The notes: generated from the sequence alone by a model not told the origin. A stretch of DNA of 64,000 bases from Pseudoalteromonas spongiae UST010723-006 (GCF_000238255.3 NZ_CP011039.1:1847001-1911000); one strand, 5' to 3'. Shown: positions 25,746 to 38,071, counted from the stretch's first letter. Program-made: numbers and translations.

Positions 25746-28049
25746 TCACCTAAGACCTTTATCGTTAATAGTCCAATTGAATGTGTGGATCAACACCTCT
25801 CTACTCCTATAGCTTTCAAGAGAGAAAAATTGATTTGCATCTAGTCGAACACCAACCCTTAAGTTTAACTGGGACCATTCCTTTAGTAATTTATCGTAAT
25901 TTTCCTGTGAGAACGTGTCATTAGAAAGCATAAGCCACATATCTTGAACATTGCTCACATCCCATTTAGAAATATCGCCATTAAAGTGGCTCTCGTGAAA
26001 CATCCATTTCATCGAAGTCACTTTACCCACATTCCATCTATTAATGTCACCATTAAAATGACTATATCGAAACATTTTTGACATATCCGTCACATTACTG
26101 ACATCCCACAAAGATATGTCACCATTAAACTGACTAGACATAAAAATTTCAGCCATTACTGTGACATTACTCACATTCCATAGCGATATATCTCCATTAA
26201 AGCTCGAAAACGAAAACATACCAATCATATTAGTAACATTACTCACATTCCATTCAGAAATATCACCATTGAAAGGTGTTTTATAGAACATATAGCCCAT
26301 ATCTGTTGAATTTTTCACATTCCATTGAGAAATGTCACCATTAAATGGAGTTTCAAAAAACATACCAGCCATGTTGGTTACATTACTTACGTCCCATTTG
26401 GAAATATCACCATTAAATGGGGTTCTAGAGAAAATATTTCTCATATTTGTGACGTTACCCACATCCCATTGGGAAATATCACTATTAAATAAACTGTTCT
26501 CAAACAACCCTTCCAAATTTGAAACATTACTCACATCCCATTTGGAAATATCACCAGCGAATGAGCTGTCATAAAACATTTTTTCCATACTTTTTACATT
26601 ACTAATATCCCACTGCGAAATATCGCCATTAAATGAACTTTTGTAAAACATATAGCCTAAGGAATCAACTTGACTTAGATCGGGTAGACTAGGGGTTATT
26701 TGAGTAAGGTTAGGTGTGTATGCAAACGAGTACAGCATACTTTGCCATTCAGTTTCCCCCCATTGGACCACAGACGTTAATCTATGCTCAGCCACCGGAT
26801 TAGCATTAGTGGGTTTGCGAGAGAAATGAGGGAACTTCCCATGTATAGAAATTATATATTCACCAGGTTCTTCATATGTATGAGTTATTGTATTCATTAC
26901 ATTTTCATTAACTGTTCCATCACCCCAGTCCACTGTATAATTATAGTCATAATCAGTATTGGCATATAAAGTGATATCTAAGCCATGATCGTAAGTAATT
27001 TCCCAACGCGTTTTAAATGGTTTAGGCTTTCTAACTATAACGGTGCGTTGCACTTGGGATGTGTTGTTCGCTTCATCTATACCAGTATAAGTAATGATGT
27101 ACTCACCCACTTTACTTACGTCCACCTCACCTGTAATAGTAACAATCACTTCATCAGTCACGTTGTCTGTAGCAGTTGCGCCCAGCTCTTTATATTCCCC
27201 TCGATTAACGATAATTTCGATTATTGATTCACCGTTTAAGACAAGATTTGGAGGTGTTAGATCTACAACTTGAACAGTTCGAGTAATGCTAGCTATATTA
27301 TTCGATTTGTCACTCGCACTGTAAGTAACGATATACTCGCCAACTTTACTGGTGTTTACGCTGCCTGATATTATGACATTTACATCACTGTCAACGTTAT
27401 CTTTTGCTACAGCTCCATGTTCTTCGTATTCCCTCTCTAATTCTATAGTGAGAGTTGCTTCACCATTTAAAACAATATTAGGCGGAGTTGTGTCAATAAC
27501 GTGAACAATTCGTTTTACGCTTTTAGCTGTATTATTTTGTCTATCTTTTGCACTGTAAGTTAGGACATACTCTCCAAGCTTACTTGTATCAACAATGCCG
27601 AATATTGTTACGCTTATATCCTCGTCAATATTGTCCGATGCCGTAACACCTAGTTCTTGGTATTCATTCTCAAATTCTACATACAGGATTGATTCACCGT
27701 TTAGGATGATACTGGGTGGTGTTGTGTCAACAACCTCAACAATTCGCGAAATACTTGATTTATTATTAGCTTCATCTCTTGCGCTGTAAGTTATGGTGTA
27801 TTCTCCAACTTTCTTAGTGTCTACGGTACCAGATATCTCAACATAAACATCACCATCAACACCATCGGTTGCTGTTGCTCCTTGCTCATGATAATCAGCT
27901 CCCCCTTCAATTGTGATGTGTGCTTCACCATTTAGGCTAATAAGCGGAGGAACTATATCTTTGTCAGCTTCAGGGACTTCGCCCGACCCTCCACCGCATC
28001 CTCCTAATACAATGAATGCCAAAGCCAACAATCTTGTTTTTATACTCAT
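25746..28049 (-). CDS. Surface lipoprotein with Ig-like (DUF5011), PKD-like and BspA/DUF285 repeats
   Basis: 767 residues, starting at the ATG at 28049 (AAGGGA site just upstream; the frame is open for nine more codons). A lipobox LGGC gives lipidated Cys18 followed by Gly/Ser. Four bacterial Ig-like domains (each about 75 residues: TPPxIxLNGE, EYxELGxTAxDN, VGEYxxTYSAxDxxNN) lead to a PKD-like domain (YTVDWGDGTV, HTYEEPGEYIISIHG), then about ten 24-residue repeats of type FNGDISxWDVSNVTxMxxMF, the BspA/DUF285 family found in adhesins and mycoplasma lipoproteins. Predicted to sit on the outer membrane and mediate contact with cells or polymers. Monocistronic, low GC, bracketed by direct repeats: likely accessory. 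Confidence 0.88.
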   Translation of the reverse strand: MSIKTRLLALAFIVLGGCGGGSGEVPEADKDIVPPLISLNGEAHITIEGGADYHEQGATATDGVDGDVYVEISGTVDTKKVGEYTITYSARDEANNKSSISRIVEVVDTTPPSIILNGESILYVEFENEYQELGVTASDNIDEDISVTIFGIVDTSKLGEYVLTYSAKDRQNNTAKSVKRIVHVIDTTPPNIVLNGEATLTIELEREYEEHGAVAKDNVDSDVNVIISGSVNTSKVGEYIVTYSASDKSNNIASITRTVQVVDLTPPNLVLNGESIIEIIVNRGEYKELGATATDNVTDEVIVTITGEVDVSKVGEYIITYTGIDEANNTSQVQRTVIVRKPKPFKTRWEITYDHGLDITLYANTDYDYNYTVDWGDGTVNENVMNTITHTYEEPGEYIISIHGKFPHFSRKPTNANPVAEHRLTSVVQWGETEWQSMLYSFAYTPNLTQITPSLPDLSQVDSLGYMFYKSSFNGDISQWDISNVKSMEKMFYDSSFAGDISKWDVSNVSNLEGLFENSLFNSDISQWDVGNVTNMRNIFSRTPFNGDISKWDVSNVTNMAGMFFETPFNGDISQWNVKNSTDMGYMFYKTPFNGDISEWNVSNVTNMIGMFSFSSFNGDISLWNVSNVTVMAEIFMSSQFNGDISLWDVSNVTDMSKMFRYSHFNGDINRWNVGKVTSMKWMFHESHFNGDISKWDVSNVQDMWLMLSNDTFSQENYDKLLKEWSQLNLRVGVRLDANQFFSLESYRSREVLIHTFNWTINDKGLR
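26020..26650 (-). repeat. 72-base in-frame repeats of the BspA-like region
   Basis: About ten tandem units encoding a 24-residue motif around W-(D/N)-V-S-N-V. Units have diverged but keep phase; copy number could vary by slippage or recombination. Confidence 0.8.
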
Positions 28050-28437
28050 GTTTTCCCTTAAATAATACTTGCACATTTAGCACTTGCTAATTCTATTAGA
28101 TGCCTTCGGTTATTGTTCTAAATAGGCAGCTGATATTGAAATGCTAAATCTACCATTTCAATCGTAAAGAGTTAATAGCTCCTTTAAATTCACGATTTTG
28201 ATTCCAAAAAAGTTCAATTTTTGATAGTCAAGTAAAGGATAACGACGGGCAAAGTTTTGTATTTAGCATACTGCTAAAAACCCATCAACCTCCCTATTTA
28301 TATCAAAACAGCGTCTAGAAAACATTCTAACAACTTTTGAAAATCACAAAAGAATCTGTTCTAACCCTACTATTTACTTTTAAAAAAGCGAAAAATAAAG
28401 CGTGCTGAAAAACACAAACAGCATGATTAATACAGCG
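28050..28437. other. 388-base spacer upstream of the lipoprotein gene
   Basis: Contains the promoter region and AAGGGA ribosome site of the lipoprotein gene (minus strand). No gene, RNA or clear terminator was recognised. Confidence 0.5.
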
Positions 28438-28935
28438 CTATGAATAGTCGTCACTTTTATCTTCGTCGAGTTCTGGCTCAGGCCACTCGTTAAAATATAC
28501 ACTTAAATAACGACTTTTAAGTAGGTATAGCCCTGCCCAACTGAGTAATACCAATTGCACGGCCAAGCCTATTGAAAAGCTATAATATTGGCTTTTTGCC
28601 TGCAACAATGACCAGGTTAAATCCATCACCACATTAGCAAGTAACAACCAGCGCGCATACCGCCAAATAGACTTAGGCCATTGCATTGCATTTGGGCGCC
28701 TAAATAAATAACAAAAAGTCACCAAAATACTTATGGCAGCGATAGCAAGGGCAACAAAAAACTGTTGTTTTTGCGGGTAGAAAATCGCCATCAAGTTTAA
28801 ATCTTCACGTCGCGATGCTGCTGCAAATAACCACAAAATATAGGGTCTTAGCAGTAGCACCAGCACCAAGATAAAACCTAATGGGGCACGAAAAAAGCCG
28901 TTTTTATCCCAATATTCAGGTCCAAACCGGCTCAT
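28438..28935 (-). CDS. DUF2919-family membrane protein, copy B (ancestral position)
   Basis: 165 residues with about four membrane helices. Its ATG overlaps the stop of the upstream DUF3392 gene (ATGA), so the pair forms a small operon; this makes it the likely original copy, with 23718-24203 the duplicate. No catalytic motif is visible. Function unknown. Confidence 0.8.
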   Translation of the reverse strand: MSRFGPEYWDKNGFFRAPLGFILVLVLLLRPYILWLFAAASRREDLNLMAIFYPQKQQFFVALAIAAISILVTFCYLFRRPNAMQWPKSIWRYARWLLLANVVMDLTWSLLQAKSQYYSFSIGLAVQLVLLSWAGLYLLKSRYLSVYFNEWPEPELDEDKSDDYS

Positions 28936-28940
28936 ACTTG
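28471..28940. repeat. Direct repeat, right copy (DUF2919 gene)
   Basis: About 470 bases matching 23739-24209 in the same orientation. Recombination between the copies would remove the 4.3 kb between them, including the lipoprotein gene. Confidence 0.9.
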
Positions 28941-29276
28941 ATTTTTCCTATCAGCCAGCACACCAAGAACAACAAAAAGTGAAAAGACTAAAAGTGGCAA
29001 AAAGCCTCGCTCGATTTGTTGAAACAATCGCACTAAATAAGGGCTTACAAAAACAATTAAGCTACCAACCCCTATGCCCGTAACAAGAATAAAAACCAAA
29101 GTCCGCGCAAAGAAGTTACGCTGACCGATTAAACGTTTTACTGCCTTGTTAAGACTCGCACCATATATCGCGGTTAAGCAAATTAAGGCAATTAATACAA
29201 TCTGGCTTAGATAAGGTGAAAGCCAAGTCGCAACTTGGCTATTTAATGATGAAAAAAAGCTCACAACTTCTGACAT
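28932..29276 (-). CDS. DUF3392-family small membrane protein
   Basis: 114 residues with three membrane helices and a basic central loop (LNKAVKRLIGQRNFFARTLVF). It fits the DUF3392 family of gammaproteobacterial inner-membrane proteins of about 105-115 residues. It lies 3 bases after ligA and overlaps the DUF2919 gene, so all three may be co-transcribed. Function unknown. Confidence 0.75.
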   Translation of the reverse strand: MSEVVSFFSSLNSQVATWLSPYLSQIVLIALICLTAIYGASLNKAVKRLIGQRNFFARTLVFILVTGIGVGSLIVFVSPYLVRLFQQIERGFLPLLVFSLFVVLGVLADRKNQV

Positions 29277-29279
29277 TGG

Positions 29280-31343
<2,064 letters not shown>

Positions 31344-31361
31344 TTAAATCTGGTTGTGACG

Positions 31362-32087
31362 TTACAGTTCGTCAAATTCTCTGATTTTTTCAACATATTG
31401 CCTAACAGTGGCAACATCCAGCTCTTCGCGGTTATGGTCGAGAACTGTCGCGCTAAACTCATCGGCAATTTTCTTAGCCGCGCTGTGAAGCATATTAAAC
31501 GACGGTAAACTGTCACCTGCACAAGGCAGTGTCATAAACAAGCTTACGCCTTCAGTTTGAAGTTGTTCCATATTATCAATATCGAACGTGCCTGGGTTAA
31601 ACATATTTGCTAAACGAAATAGCACTGGGCCCTGGCCTGATGCATCTTCATGACGATTAAAGAAGCCATCCTCTGAATACTTAAAACCTAATGTAAGTAA
31701 TAACGGCAGTAGCGAAGAGCCTTGCATCGGCAAACCTTCTTCGGTTTGAATATGAATGATGATGTAGTCTTGAACTGCTGTCTTACCTTCAGGCGCTTGT
31801 TCTGGCTCGTCACTAACTTGTGTGCTTCGCTCATCGTCATCAATGCTAATCGATAAATCGCCTAGTTCTGGTTCATCGTTCACATTTAATTTTGCGCTCA
31901 TTTGTGGTTCAACCACAGATGTTTTTTCACTTTCAGGTGCTGCTTCTTTTTTGTCTGGAGCGGCACTTGGTTCTTGAACAAGTGTGCGGCTGTCATTTTT
32001 ACGGATTGACCAAAGGCCATGAAGCAGTACGCCGCCAATTACTAACGCACCACCAATAATTAACACCCACCTTAGTTCGTCACTCAT
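31362..32087 (-). CDS. zipA: Cell division protein ZipA
   Basis: 241 residues, shorter than E. coli ZipA (328). An N-terminal membrane anchor (about 7-27) is followed by a charged Pro/Glu/Ala-rich linker and the C-terminal FtsZ-binding domain (from about 105: DYIIIHIQTEEG, LPLLLTLGFKY, FRLANMFNPGTFD, GVSLFMTLPCAGD). It tethers FtsZ filaments to the membrane. Located between smc and ligA as in many relatives. Confidence 0.93.
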   Translation of the reverse strand: MSDELRWVLIIGGALVIGGVLLHGLWSIRKNDSRTLVQEPSAAPDKKEAAPESEKTSVVEPQMSAKLNVNDEPELGDLSISIDDDERSTQVSDEPEQAPEGKTAVQDYIIIHIQTEEGLPMQGSSLLPLLLTLGFKYSEDGFFNRHEDASGQGPVLFRLANMFNPGTFDIDNMEQLQTEGVSLFMTLPCAGDSLPSFNMLHSAAKKIADEFSATVLDHNREELDVATVRQYVEKIREFDEL

Positions 32088-32215
32088 TCAAGTACCCTTA
32101 AATTTATATTTTTTTCCGATTTTCAAAATTATTAAGCAAGCGGCACTTAATTTCAACCGCTTATCTTATGCAAAGTGCACAGATAAGACTAGTTGCTGAT
32201 AATTTATACCGAAAG

Positions 32216-35200
32216 CTAAGCGGATTCTGACATTTCTAACGCTTTTTCAATATCCACCGCAACCACACGTGAAACACCTGGCTCAGCCATGGTGACACCG
32301 GTTAAGCGCGCGGCCATTTCCATGGCGATTTTATTGTGACTAATATACACAAATTGCACGTCTTGTGACATTTCTTCCACTAAACGACAAAAACGCCCAA
32401 CGTTGGCATCATCGAGCGGCGCATCCACCTCATCTAACATACAAAATGGCGCGGGATTTAACTGGAAAATAGAAAAAACCAACGACAACGCCGTCAGTGC
32501 TTTTTCACCACCACTGAGTAAATGAATCGTCGCATTTTTCTTACCCGGAGGGCGTGCCATGATTGCCACCCCCGTTTCAAGTAAATCGTCTGATGTCAGC
32601 TCTAAATACGCTGAACCACCACCAAATACTTTTGGAAACAAGTTCTGCAAGCCATTGTTCACTTGGTCAAATGTGGCTTTAAAGCGCTGTTTGGTTTCTC
32701 GGTCTATTTTAACGATTGCCGTTTCTAATGTATCAAGCGCGCTGATTAAATCATCGTATTGTTGGTCAAGGTAATTTTTACGCTCAAATGCTTTATCAAA
32801 CTCTTCTATCGCCGCTAGGTTAATTGCACCTAATCCAGCAATATCGCTCGAGACTTTGTTCAATTGGCTTTGTAAACTATTAAGTTTGGCATCTTCAGGA
32901 AGCGTTGCAATCACGTCTTTTAACTGTGTGTTTAATTCTGCAAGCGGTGACAGTGCCGCTTCCGATTTCAGCTGAAACCCTTGTTGTTCAAGTATAATGT
33001 TTTGTTTTTGTTGTTTCAGGTTGTCGAGCTTTAGCTGCTCAGTACCTATGCCCGACTCGGCTTGCTTTAATTTCTCTTTCGCATCATCTAGATTGCGCTG
33101 CTTTTGCGATTTTTGCTCGATAAGCGTTTCAAGCATTAGGTGCTGTTCCGCAATCGCCTCGTCAAGTTCAACCAGCGGCAGTTGAATGTCTTCAAGTGTA
33201 AACTTTGCTTCTTCAAGTTGCTCGTTAAGCTCACTAAAGCGTGATGAAAACTGGCCTAATTTGGACTCACATAAGGCTGCTTGGTTTTTTACACTCTCTA
33301 AATGTAATTGTTGTTTATGGTGCTGATTTTTCTCATTTTCATAGGCATTTTGAAGCTGCCTAGTAACCAGTTTGGCATTATGATAATCCGCTTCTAAGGA
33401 TTCTTGCTGCTGTTTTAAATCACTGAGGCGTGTTTCGGCTTTAGTTAATTGCGCAGTCAACGGCGCTTGTTCGTTGCCTACAGCGTCAAGTTGAGTAATC
33501 AGTGCCGCTAGCTCATTTTGTGTTTCGTCACATTGCTTCGCAATAGCCGCTAAACGTTCGCTAGCAAAATTATGTTCTGCTTGTTTTTGTGTGAGCGATT
33601 GCATTAATGATGATAACGCGTGTTGCTTTTGTGTTGAAACAACACGCAACTCATCAACCTTTTTTTGCTCTGCAGTAAGCGCTTTTTGCGCACTTTCGAG
33701 TTCGCTTTGTGCAGCGGGTATCGCTTTCTCTATGTCTTTTAATAACTGGTGTTTTACGATGTGTGAACTTTCACTGTCAAACTCACAGGGAATACACCAG
33801 TTAGCGCCGCGTAAATCGCCGCGCTGATCCACCGCAAATAAAAATGGCCCTGACCAAAAATCATCTTCTAACGTATCGATATTTTCAACAGCAGCAATCG
33901 CATTAAAGTATTGTGGGATGGGCCCTGTAGTGATTTTCTCAGCCAATGACCCATTTGCGCAATGGTGTGTTTGCGGCCAAATACTGGGGGTTTTGCATTC
34001 GCCATCGAACTGCGCGCTAACATGCGCATGGCTTAAATTAAACAAACTTGCTTCAACTGCCACTTGCCAAGATTTATCGACACTAAGCTTAGAGACAAGC
34101 GTTGGTGAGCCTGACTGGCTCTGTGTATTTTCACCTACAACCGTTAAAAGCGCCGCTTGTTTTGCCGCTAAATCATTACAGGTTTGCTCGCTTTTCCTCG
34201 CTGCTGTATGTTTTTGAGCAAGCACATCTTGCGCTTGTTGGAGCTGAATATTTGCGCTTTCACATTCAGCTTCGGCTTGTTGTACGAGGGTTTTTGCTTG
34301 TGTTAAATCAATAGCTTCCAGTTGCTGAACAAGTGTTTCACGCTCTGATTTCAGTTGGCTTTGGCGCTGCTGGCAAGCGCTTTGTTGCTCTGACAGTTGC
34401 GCGTATTTAACATTTAATGCAGACAGTGCTTTTTGCTGCTCAGTTTGCGCTTTTATAATCGTTTGGTTTTCCAACAAGGATGCTTGATAAGCGCTATAAC
34501 AGGTTTCTTGCTGTACTTTTTGTTCTTCGTATTTGTGTAAGCTGATTTCTAACTGTTCTGCGGTACTTTCAAGCGCTTCGTTTGAAAACGCAACTTGTTC
34601 GCTAATGTCATCAAACTGTTGCTTTGTTTGCTGCTGCTCTTGCTGGATTTGCTGATACTGTGTTTGTAACTGCGCAATGCGTTGGCTGAGCTGTGTTTTT
34701 TGGCTTTGCTTATGCACTTTATCTTGTTCGTCACGCGCCAACTTGTTGCGCAACTGATATTCTTGGTGCTGCGCATCATTCACCATGTCATTAGCTTGTT
34801 CGATTGCCAATTTTAATGCCGAAATCACATCATCATGACCGCTGTGCGCTTCGCTAAGAAATGCGATTTGCTCATTAATTTGCGCCAGTTTTTCTTCGCT
34901 TTCGAGTAGTTTTTGTTGCAGTGCTTGCCATTTAAGCACGCATATTTGCGCTTTTAAGGTACGTTCTTTGGCTTTAGCCGTGGTGTAAGTGCGCGCTTTT
35001 TCTGCCTGCTCTGTTAGCACATTGAGTTGATTTTCAAGTTCGGTGCGTAAATCAAGCAAACGCTCTAGATTGTCGCGCGTGCTGTTTAAGCGCGTTTGTG
35101 TTTCGCGTCGTCTTTCTTTGTATTTTGAAACGCCAGCCGCTTCCTCGAGGAAAATCCGTAAATCCTGTGGCTTACTTTCAATTAAACGCGAGATCATGCC

Positions 35201-35638
35201 CTGTTCGATAATCGCATAACTGCGTGGGCCAAGTCCGGTGCCTAGGAAAATATCTGTGATATCACGTTTACGGCATTTCTCACCATTTAAATAGTATTGT
35301 GATACGCCTTCACGGGTAACTAAGCGTTTAATCGCTATTTGGTTACGTGACGCAAGCGTGCCCGGTAAACGTCCTTCAGTATTATCAAATAATAATTCAA
35401 CAGACGCTTGTGAAACTGGTTTGCGCTCTGTTGAGCCATTAAAAATGACGTCTGTCATGGCGTCGCCGCGCAGGTTTTTAGCCGAGCTTTCACCTAGTAC
35501 CCAGCGCACAGCATCGATGACGTTTGATTTACCACAGCCATTTGGACCAACAACACAGGTCATTTGATCGGGAAATGGAATTTTACTTGGCTCTACAAAC
35601 GATTTGAAACCCGCGAGCTTAATTGAGGCTAGACGCAT
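32216..35638 (-). CDS. smc: Chromosome partition protein SMC
   Basis: 1140 residues. Walker A GPNGCGKS at 31-38, a long coiled coil (about 170-500), a hinge with conserved Gly near the middle (about 505-660), a second coiled coil, and the C-terminal ABC signature LLSGGEKALTALSL with Walker B PFCMLDEVDAPLDDANV. It is an ATPase for chromosome compaction. This genome therefore uses SMC and may lack MukBEF, which is usual in Alteromonadales. Divergent from cysZ; no scpAB nearby. Confidence 0.96.
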   Translation of the reverse strand: MRLASIKLAGFKSFVEPSKIPFPDQMTCVVGPNGCGKSNVIDAVRWVLGESSAKNLRGDAMTDVIFNGSTERKPVSQASVELLFDNTEGRLPGTLASRNQIAIKRLVTREGVSQYYLNGEKCRKRDITDIFLGTGLGPRSYAIIEQGMISRLIESKPQDLRIFLEEAAGVSKYKERRRETQTRLNSTRDNLERLLDLRTELENQLNVLTEQAEKARTYTTAKAKERTLKAQICVLKWQALQQKLLESEEKLAQINEQIAFLSEAHSGHDDVISALKLAIEQANDMVNDAQHQEYQLRNKLARDEQDKVHKQSQKTQLSQRIAQLQTQYQQIQQEQQQTKQQFDDISEQVAFSNEALESTAEQLEISLHKYEEQKVQQETCYSAYQASLLENQTIIKAQTEQQKALSALNVKYAQLSEQQSACQQRQSQLKSERETLVQQLEAIDLTQAKTLVQQAEAECESANIQLQQAQDVLAQKHTAARKSEQTCNDLAAKQAALLTVVGENTQSQSGSPTLVSKLSVDKSWQVAVEASLFNLSHAHVSAQFDGECKTPSIWPQTHHCANGSLAEKITTGPIPQYFNAIAAVENIDTLEDDFWSGPFLFAVDQRGDLRGANWCIPCEFDSESSHIVKHQLLKDIEKAIPAAQSELESAQKALTAEQKKVDELRVVSTQKQHALSSLMQSLTQKQAEHNFASERLAAIAKQCDETQNELAALITQLDAVGNEQAPLTAQLTKAETRLSDLKQQQESLEADYHNAKLVTRQLQNAYENEKNQHHKQQLHLESVKNQAALCESKLGQFSSRFSELNEQLEEAKFTLEDIQLPLVELDEAIAEQHLMLETLIEQKSQKQRNLDDAKEKLKQAESGIGTEQLKLDNLKQQKQNIILEQQGFQLKSEAALSPLAELNTQLKDVIATLPEDAKLNSLQSQLNKVSSDIAGLGAINLAAIEEFDKAFERKNYLDQQYDDLISALDTLETAIVKIDRETKQRFKATFDQVNNGLQNLFPKVFGGGSAYLELTSDDLLETGVAIMARPPGKKNATIHLLSGGEKALTALSLVFSIFQLNPAPFCMLDEVDAPLDDANVGRFCRLVEEMSQDVQFVYISHNKIAMEMAARLTGVTMAEPGVSRVVAVDIEKALEMSESA

Positions 35639-35804
35639 TTTATTCTTATTTGATTGTCTAAATAGTAAGAAAATTAAAGGCCAACTTTATCAGATTTACC
35701 CTAAATGAAACAACTTGTAACGCTTAACAACAAAATCTGGTTTAAAGGGAGTCTACGGCTTATTATAATCGTTATGGTGAGTTGTTGTTTTATTGGAGTT
35801 TTCC

Positions 35805-36533
35805 ATGCAATTAGGAAAAGGGTTCGAATACTTTTTATCGGGCTTTAGTTTAATCAGCCAAAAAGGGTTAAAACGCTTTGTGCTGATCCCATTACTAATT
35901 AACTTGGTGCTATTTGGTAGCTCGTTGTTTTTTATTATTGGTTGGATTGAACAAGGCGTTAACTACGTCAATGGCTACCTGCCTGACTTTTTATCTTGGT
36001 TAGAATTTATTATATGGCCTAGTGCATTGTTGCTGGTGTTGTTTATCTACTCCATGGTGTTTACGGTTATCACTAACTTTATCGCTGCACCATTTAACGG
36101 CTTATTAAGTGAAAAGGTCGAGCTGTATTTAACAGGGCAACGCGTTAACGACGATGGGTTAGCTGATTTACTAAAAGACGTACCACGTATGCTTGGCCGT
36201 GAATTGGCAAAACTGATGTACTACTTACCAAAAGCTTTGTTATTTTTAATTTTACTGTTGTTTATTCCGGTGTTTGGTCAAGTGATGTGGTTTTTATTTA
36301 GCGCGTGGATGTTTGCCGTACAATACATTGATTACCCGTTTGATAATCACAAAATCCCGTTTGCTGAAGCGCGTCAGCACTTAAAGCAAAAACAGGGCTT
36401 AAGTTACGGTTTTGGCAGTGCTGTATTAATTTTTAGTATGGTGCCAATCGTTAACTTAATTGTAATGCCGGTAGCCGTATGTGGTGCAACGCGTTTGTTT
36501 GTTGAAAACTATCGCATCAATTACCGCGCTTAG
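35805..36533 (+). CDS. cysZ: Sulfate transporter CysZ
   Basis: 242 residues from the ATG at 35805, which has a GGAG site 6 bases upstream (an in-frame TTG at 35793 overlaps that site). Multiple hydrophobic segments and the family blocks LSGFSLISQKGLKRFVLIPLLINL and PFNGLLSEKVE identify CysZ, a sulfate permease feeding cysteine synthesis. Divergent from smc; followed by a strong terminator. Confidence 0.93.
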   Translation: MQLGKGFEYFLSGFSLISQKGLKRFVLIPLLINLVLFGSSLFFIIGWIEQGVNYVNGYLPDFLSWLEFIIWPSALLLVLFIYSMVFTVITNFIAAPFNGLLSEKVELYLTGQRVNDDGLADLLKDVPRMLGRELAKLMYYLPKALLFLILLLFIPVFGQVMWFLFSAWMFAVQYIDYPFDNHKIPFAEARQHLKQKQGLSYGFGSAVLIFSMVPIVNLIVMPVAVCGATRLFVENYRINYRA

Positions 36534-36548
36534 CATATAGCGCTCACT

Positions 36549-36575
36549 AAAAAGGCTGCAATTGCAGCCTTTTTT
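36549..36575. terminator. Bidirectional terminator between cysZ and rlmM
   Basis: A self-complementary AAAAAGGCTGCAA/TTGCAGCCTTTTT structure with A and T runs on both sides, serving two convergent genes. Confidence 0.88.
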
Positions 36576-36595
36576 GATTTAAGTACCCATAGCGA

Positions 36596-37681
36596 TTAAC
36601 TATAAACGTTTTGCGGTACTTTTAAGATTTGAATATGTACTGTGATTTCTTCACGGTCATGGTACAGCTGCTTTGCTTGCAGTTCATACTTGATGTTGTA
36701 CTTAGTCAATTCTTCATGAATTAAGTTTAAACACTGATAAACCGCGTCAAAACGTTTTTTCATAGGCAGCTTTAAGTTAAAGATTTGCTCTTTTACAAAG
36801 CCGTTTACCGCCCAATCAATCATTAAATTAGCGACCTTAATTGGTTTTTCAACCATATCGCATACTAGCCAATCAATATTGCGTTTGTCCGGACGGAATT
36901 TAAAGCCATCTTCACGCTTATGTTTAACTTGGCCTGTTTCCATTAATGAATCAGCCATAGGGCCGTTATCAATTGCTTGTACCATCATGCCACGGCGCAC
37001 TAACTGATACGTCCATCCACCTGGGCACGCACCTAAATCAACACCACGCATACCCGGTTGCAAACGTGACTCATGCTCGTCTTTTGGTACAAAAACATGA
37101 AACGCTTCATCAAGTTTCAGCGTCGAGCGGCTTGGCGCATCTTTTGGCATACGCAGACGCGGAATACCCATATAAAATGGAGAATTGTTGTAGCTGTAAG
37201 AAAAACCAACGTATGCAGCGCTATTTGATAAAAACATTACGTGTAAAACAGGACGGTTTTTCACTTCATTAGCAAGTAAGGTTTCTTGCGCCACTAACGA
37301 TTTACGTAGTGGAACGGATAGCTTTTTACAAAACTTTTGCAGCTCTTTTCCGTCATTGGTGTCTGGTGTTTCTACCCGTAGCTCACCACACAATGGAAAC
37401 TCGCTAACCGCCTCGCTAATAGCTGAAACGCGGTCTTCAATCGGCATTTTATCAACCAGTTGCCCAACAAACCATTGACGTGCAAAAACCATTTCTTTAA
37501 ATGGCAACTTACGCACAACGACTTCGGCTTCTAACGGGTCGTAGCAGTTAAAGGTGATATAACCGCTGTTATCTTTTGCTTTTACAAATCCACCAATTTC
37601 ACGCAGTGCTGCATGGTGGCTTATTTCGGCGGCACAATCGTTTTCAAAACCCGGACGACAATAAATTACAATCGCAGACAT
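36596..37681 (-). CDS. rlmM: 23S rRNA (cytidine-2498-2'-O)-methyltransferase RlmM
   Basis: 361 residues, starting at the ATG at 37681 (a GTG three codons upstream is possible). An N-terminal THUMP-like region is followed by a Rossmann methyltransferase with the SAM motif [16 protein letters not shown] and the catalytic-region [11 protein letters not shown]. It 2'-O-methylates C2498 of 23S rRNA using S-adenosylmethionine. It is last in a run with the DUF423 and hydrolase genes and gcvA. Confidence 0.94.
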   Translation of the reverse strand: MSAIVIYCRPGFENDCAAEISHHAALREIGGFVKAKDNSGYITFNCYDPLEAEVVVRKLPFKEMVFARQWFVGQLVDKMPIEDRVSAISEAVSEFPLCGELRVETPDTNDGKELQKFCKKLSVPLRKSLVAQETLLANEVKNRPVLHVMFLSNSAAYVGFSYSYNNSPFYMGIPRLRMPKDAPSRSTLKLDEAFHVFVPKDEHESRLQPGMRGVDLGACPGGWTYQLVRRGMMVQAIDNGPMADSLMETGQVKHKREDGFKFRPDKRNIDWLVCDMVEKPIKVANLMIDWAVNGFVKEQIFNLKLPMKKRFDAVYQCLNLIHEELTKYNIKYELQAKQLYHDREEITVHIQILKVPQNVYS

Positions 37682-37690
37682 TTTTCTCAC

Positions 37691-38071
37691 TTACTTAACT
37701 TGAGCTGGTTTATGGTTAATAACCGAAACGGTAAACAGTAACCAACTCACAATAAAACACACGCCACCAAGTGGCGTTATTGGGCCAAAAATCTTTATAC
37801 CCGTTGTTGCCAACAAGTATAGACTGCCACTAAAAAACACAATGCCTACAATGGCAAAAATACTGGCCCACTTTAATTTGTACCCGCTGTTTCCCAGTAA
37901 TCCAAACAAGATTAACGCTAAACCGTGAATAAACTGATAATCAACACCGGTTTGAAACACCGCTATCATTGCTGGGCTGATTATTGATTTTAATCCATGT
38001 GCTGCAAACGCACCTAACATCACGGCGAGGGCACAAAAAATGCCACCTGCTGCTAAGCTAAACCTGTTCAT
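37691..38071 (-). CDS. DUF423-family membrane protein (YgdD-like)
   Basis: 126 residues with four membrane helices. The ATG at 38071 overlaps the stop of the upstream hydrolase gene (ATGA); the frame continues further upstream but not with family sequence. Signatures: LGAFAAHGLK and TPLGGVCFIVSWL. Often found beside rlmM and gcvA, as here. Function unknown. Confidence 0.88.
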   Translation of the reverse strand: MNRFSLAAGGIFCALAVMLGAFAAHGLKSIISPAMIAVFQTGVDYQFIHGLALILFGLLGNSGYKLKWASIFAIVGIVFFSGSLYLLATTGIKIFGPITPLGGVCFIVSWLLFTVSVINHKPAQVK

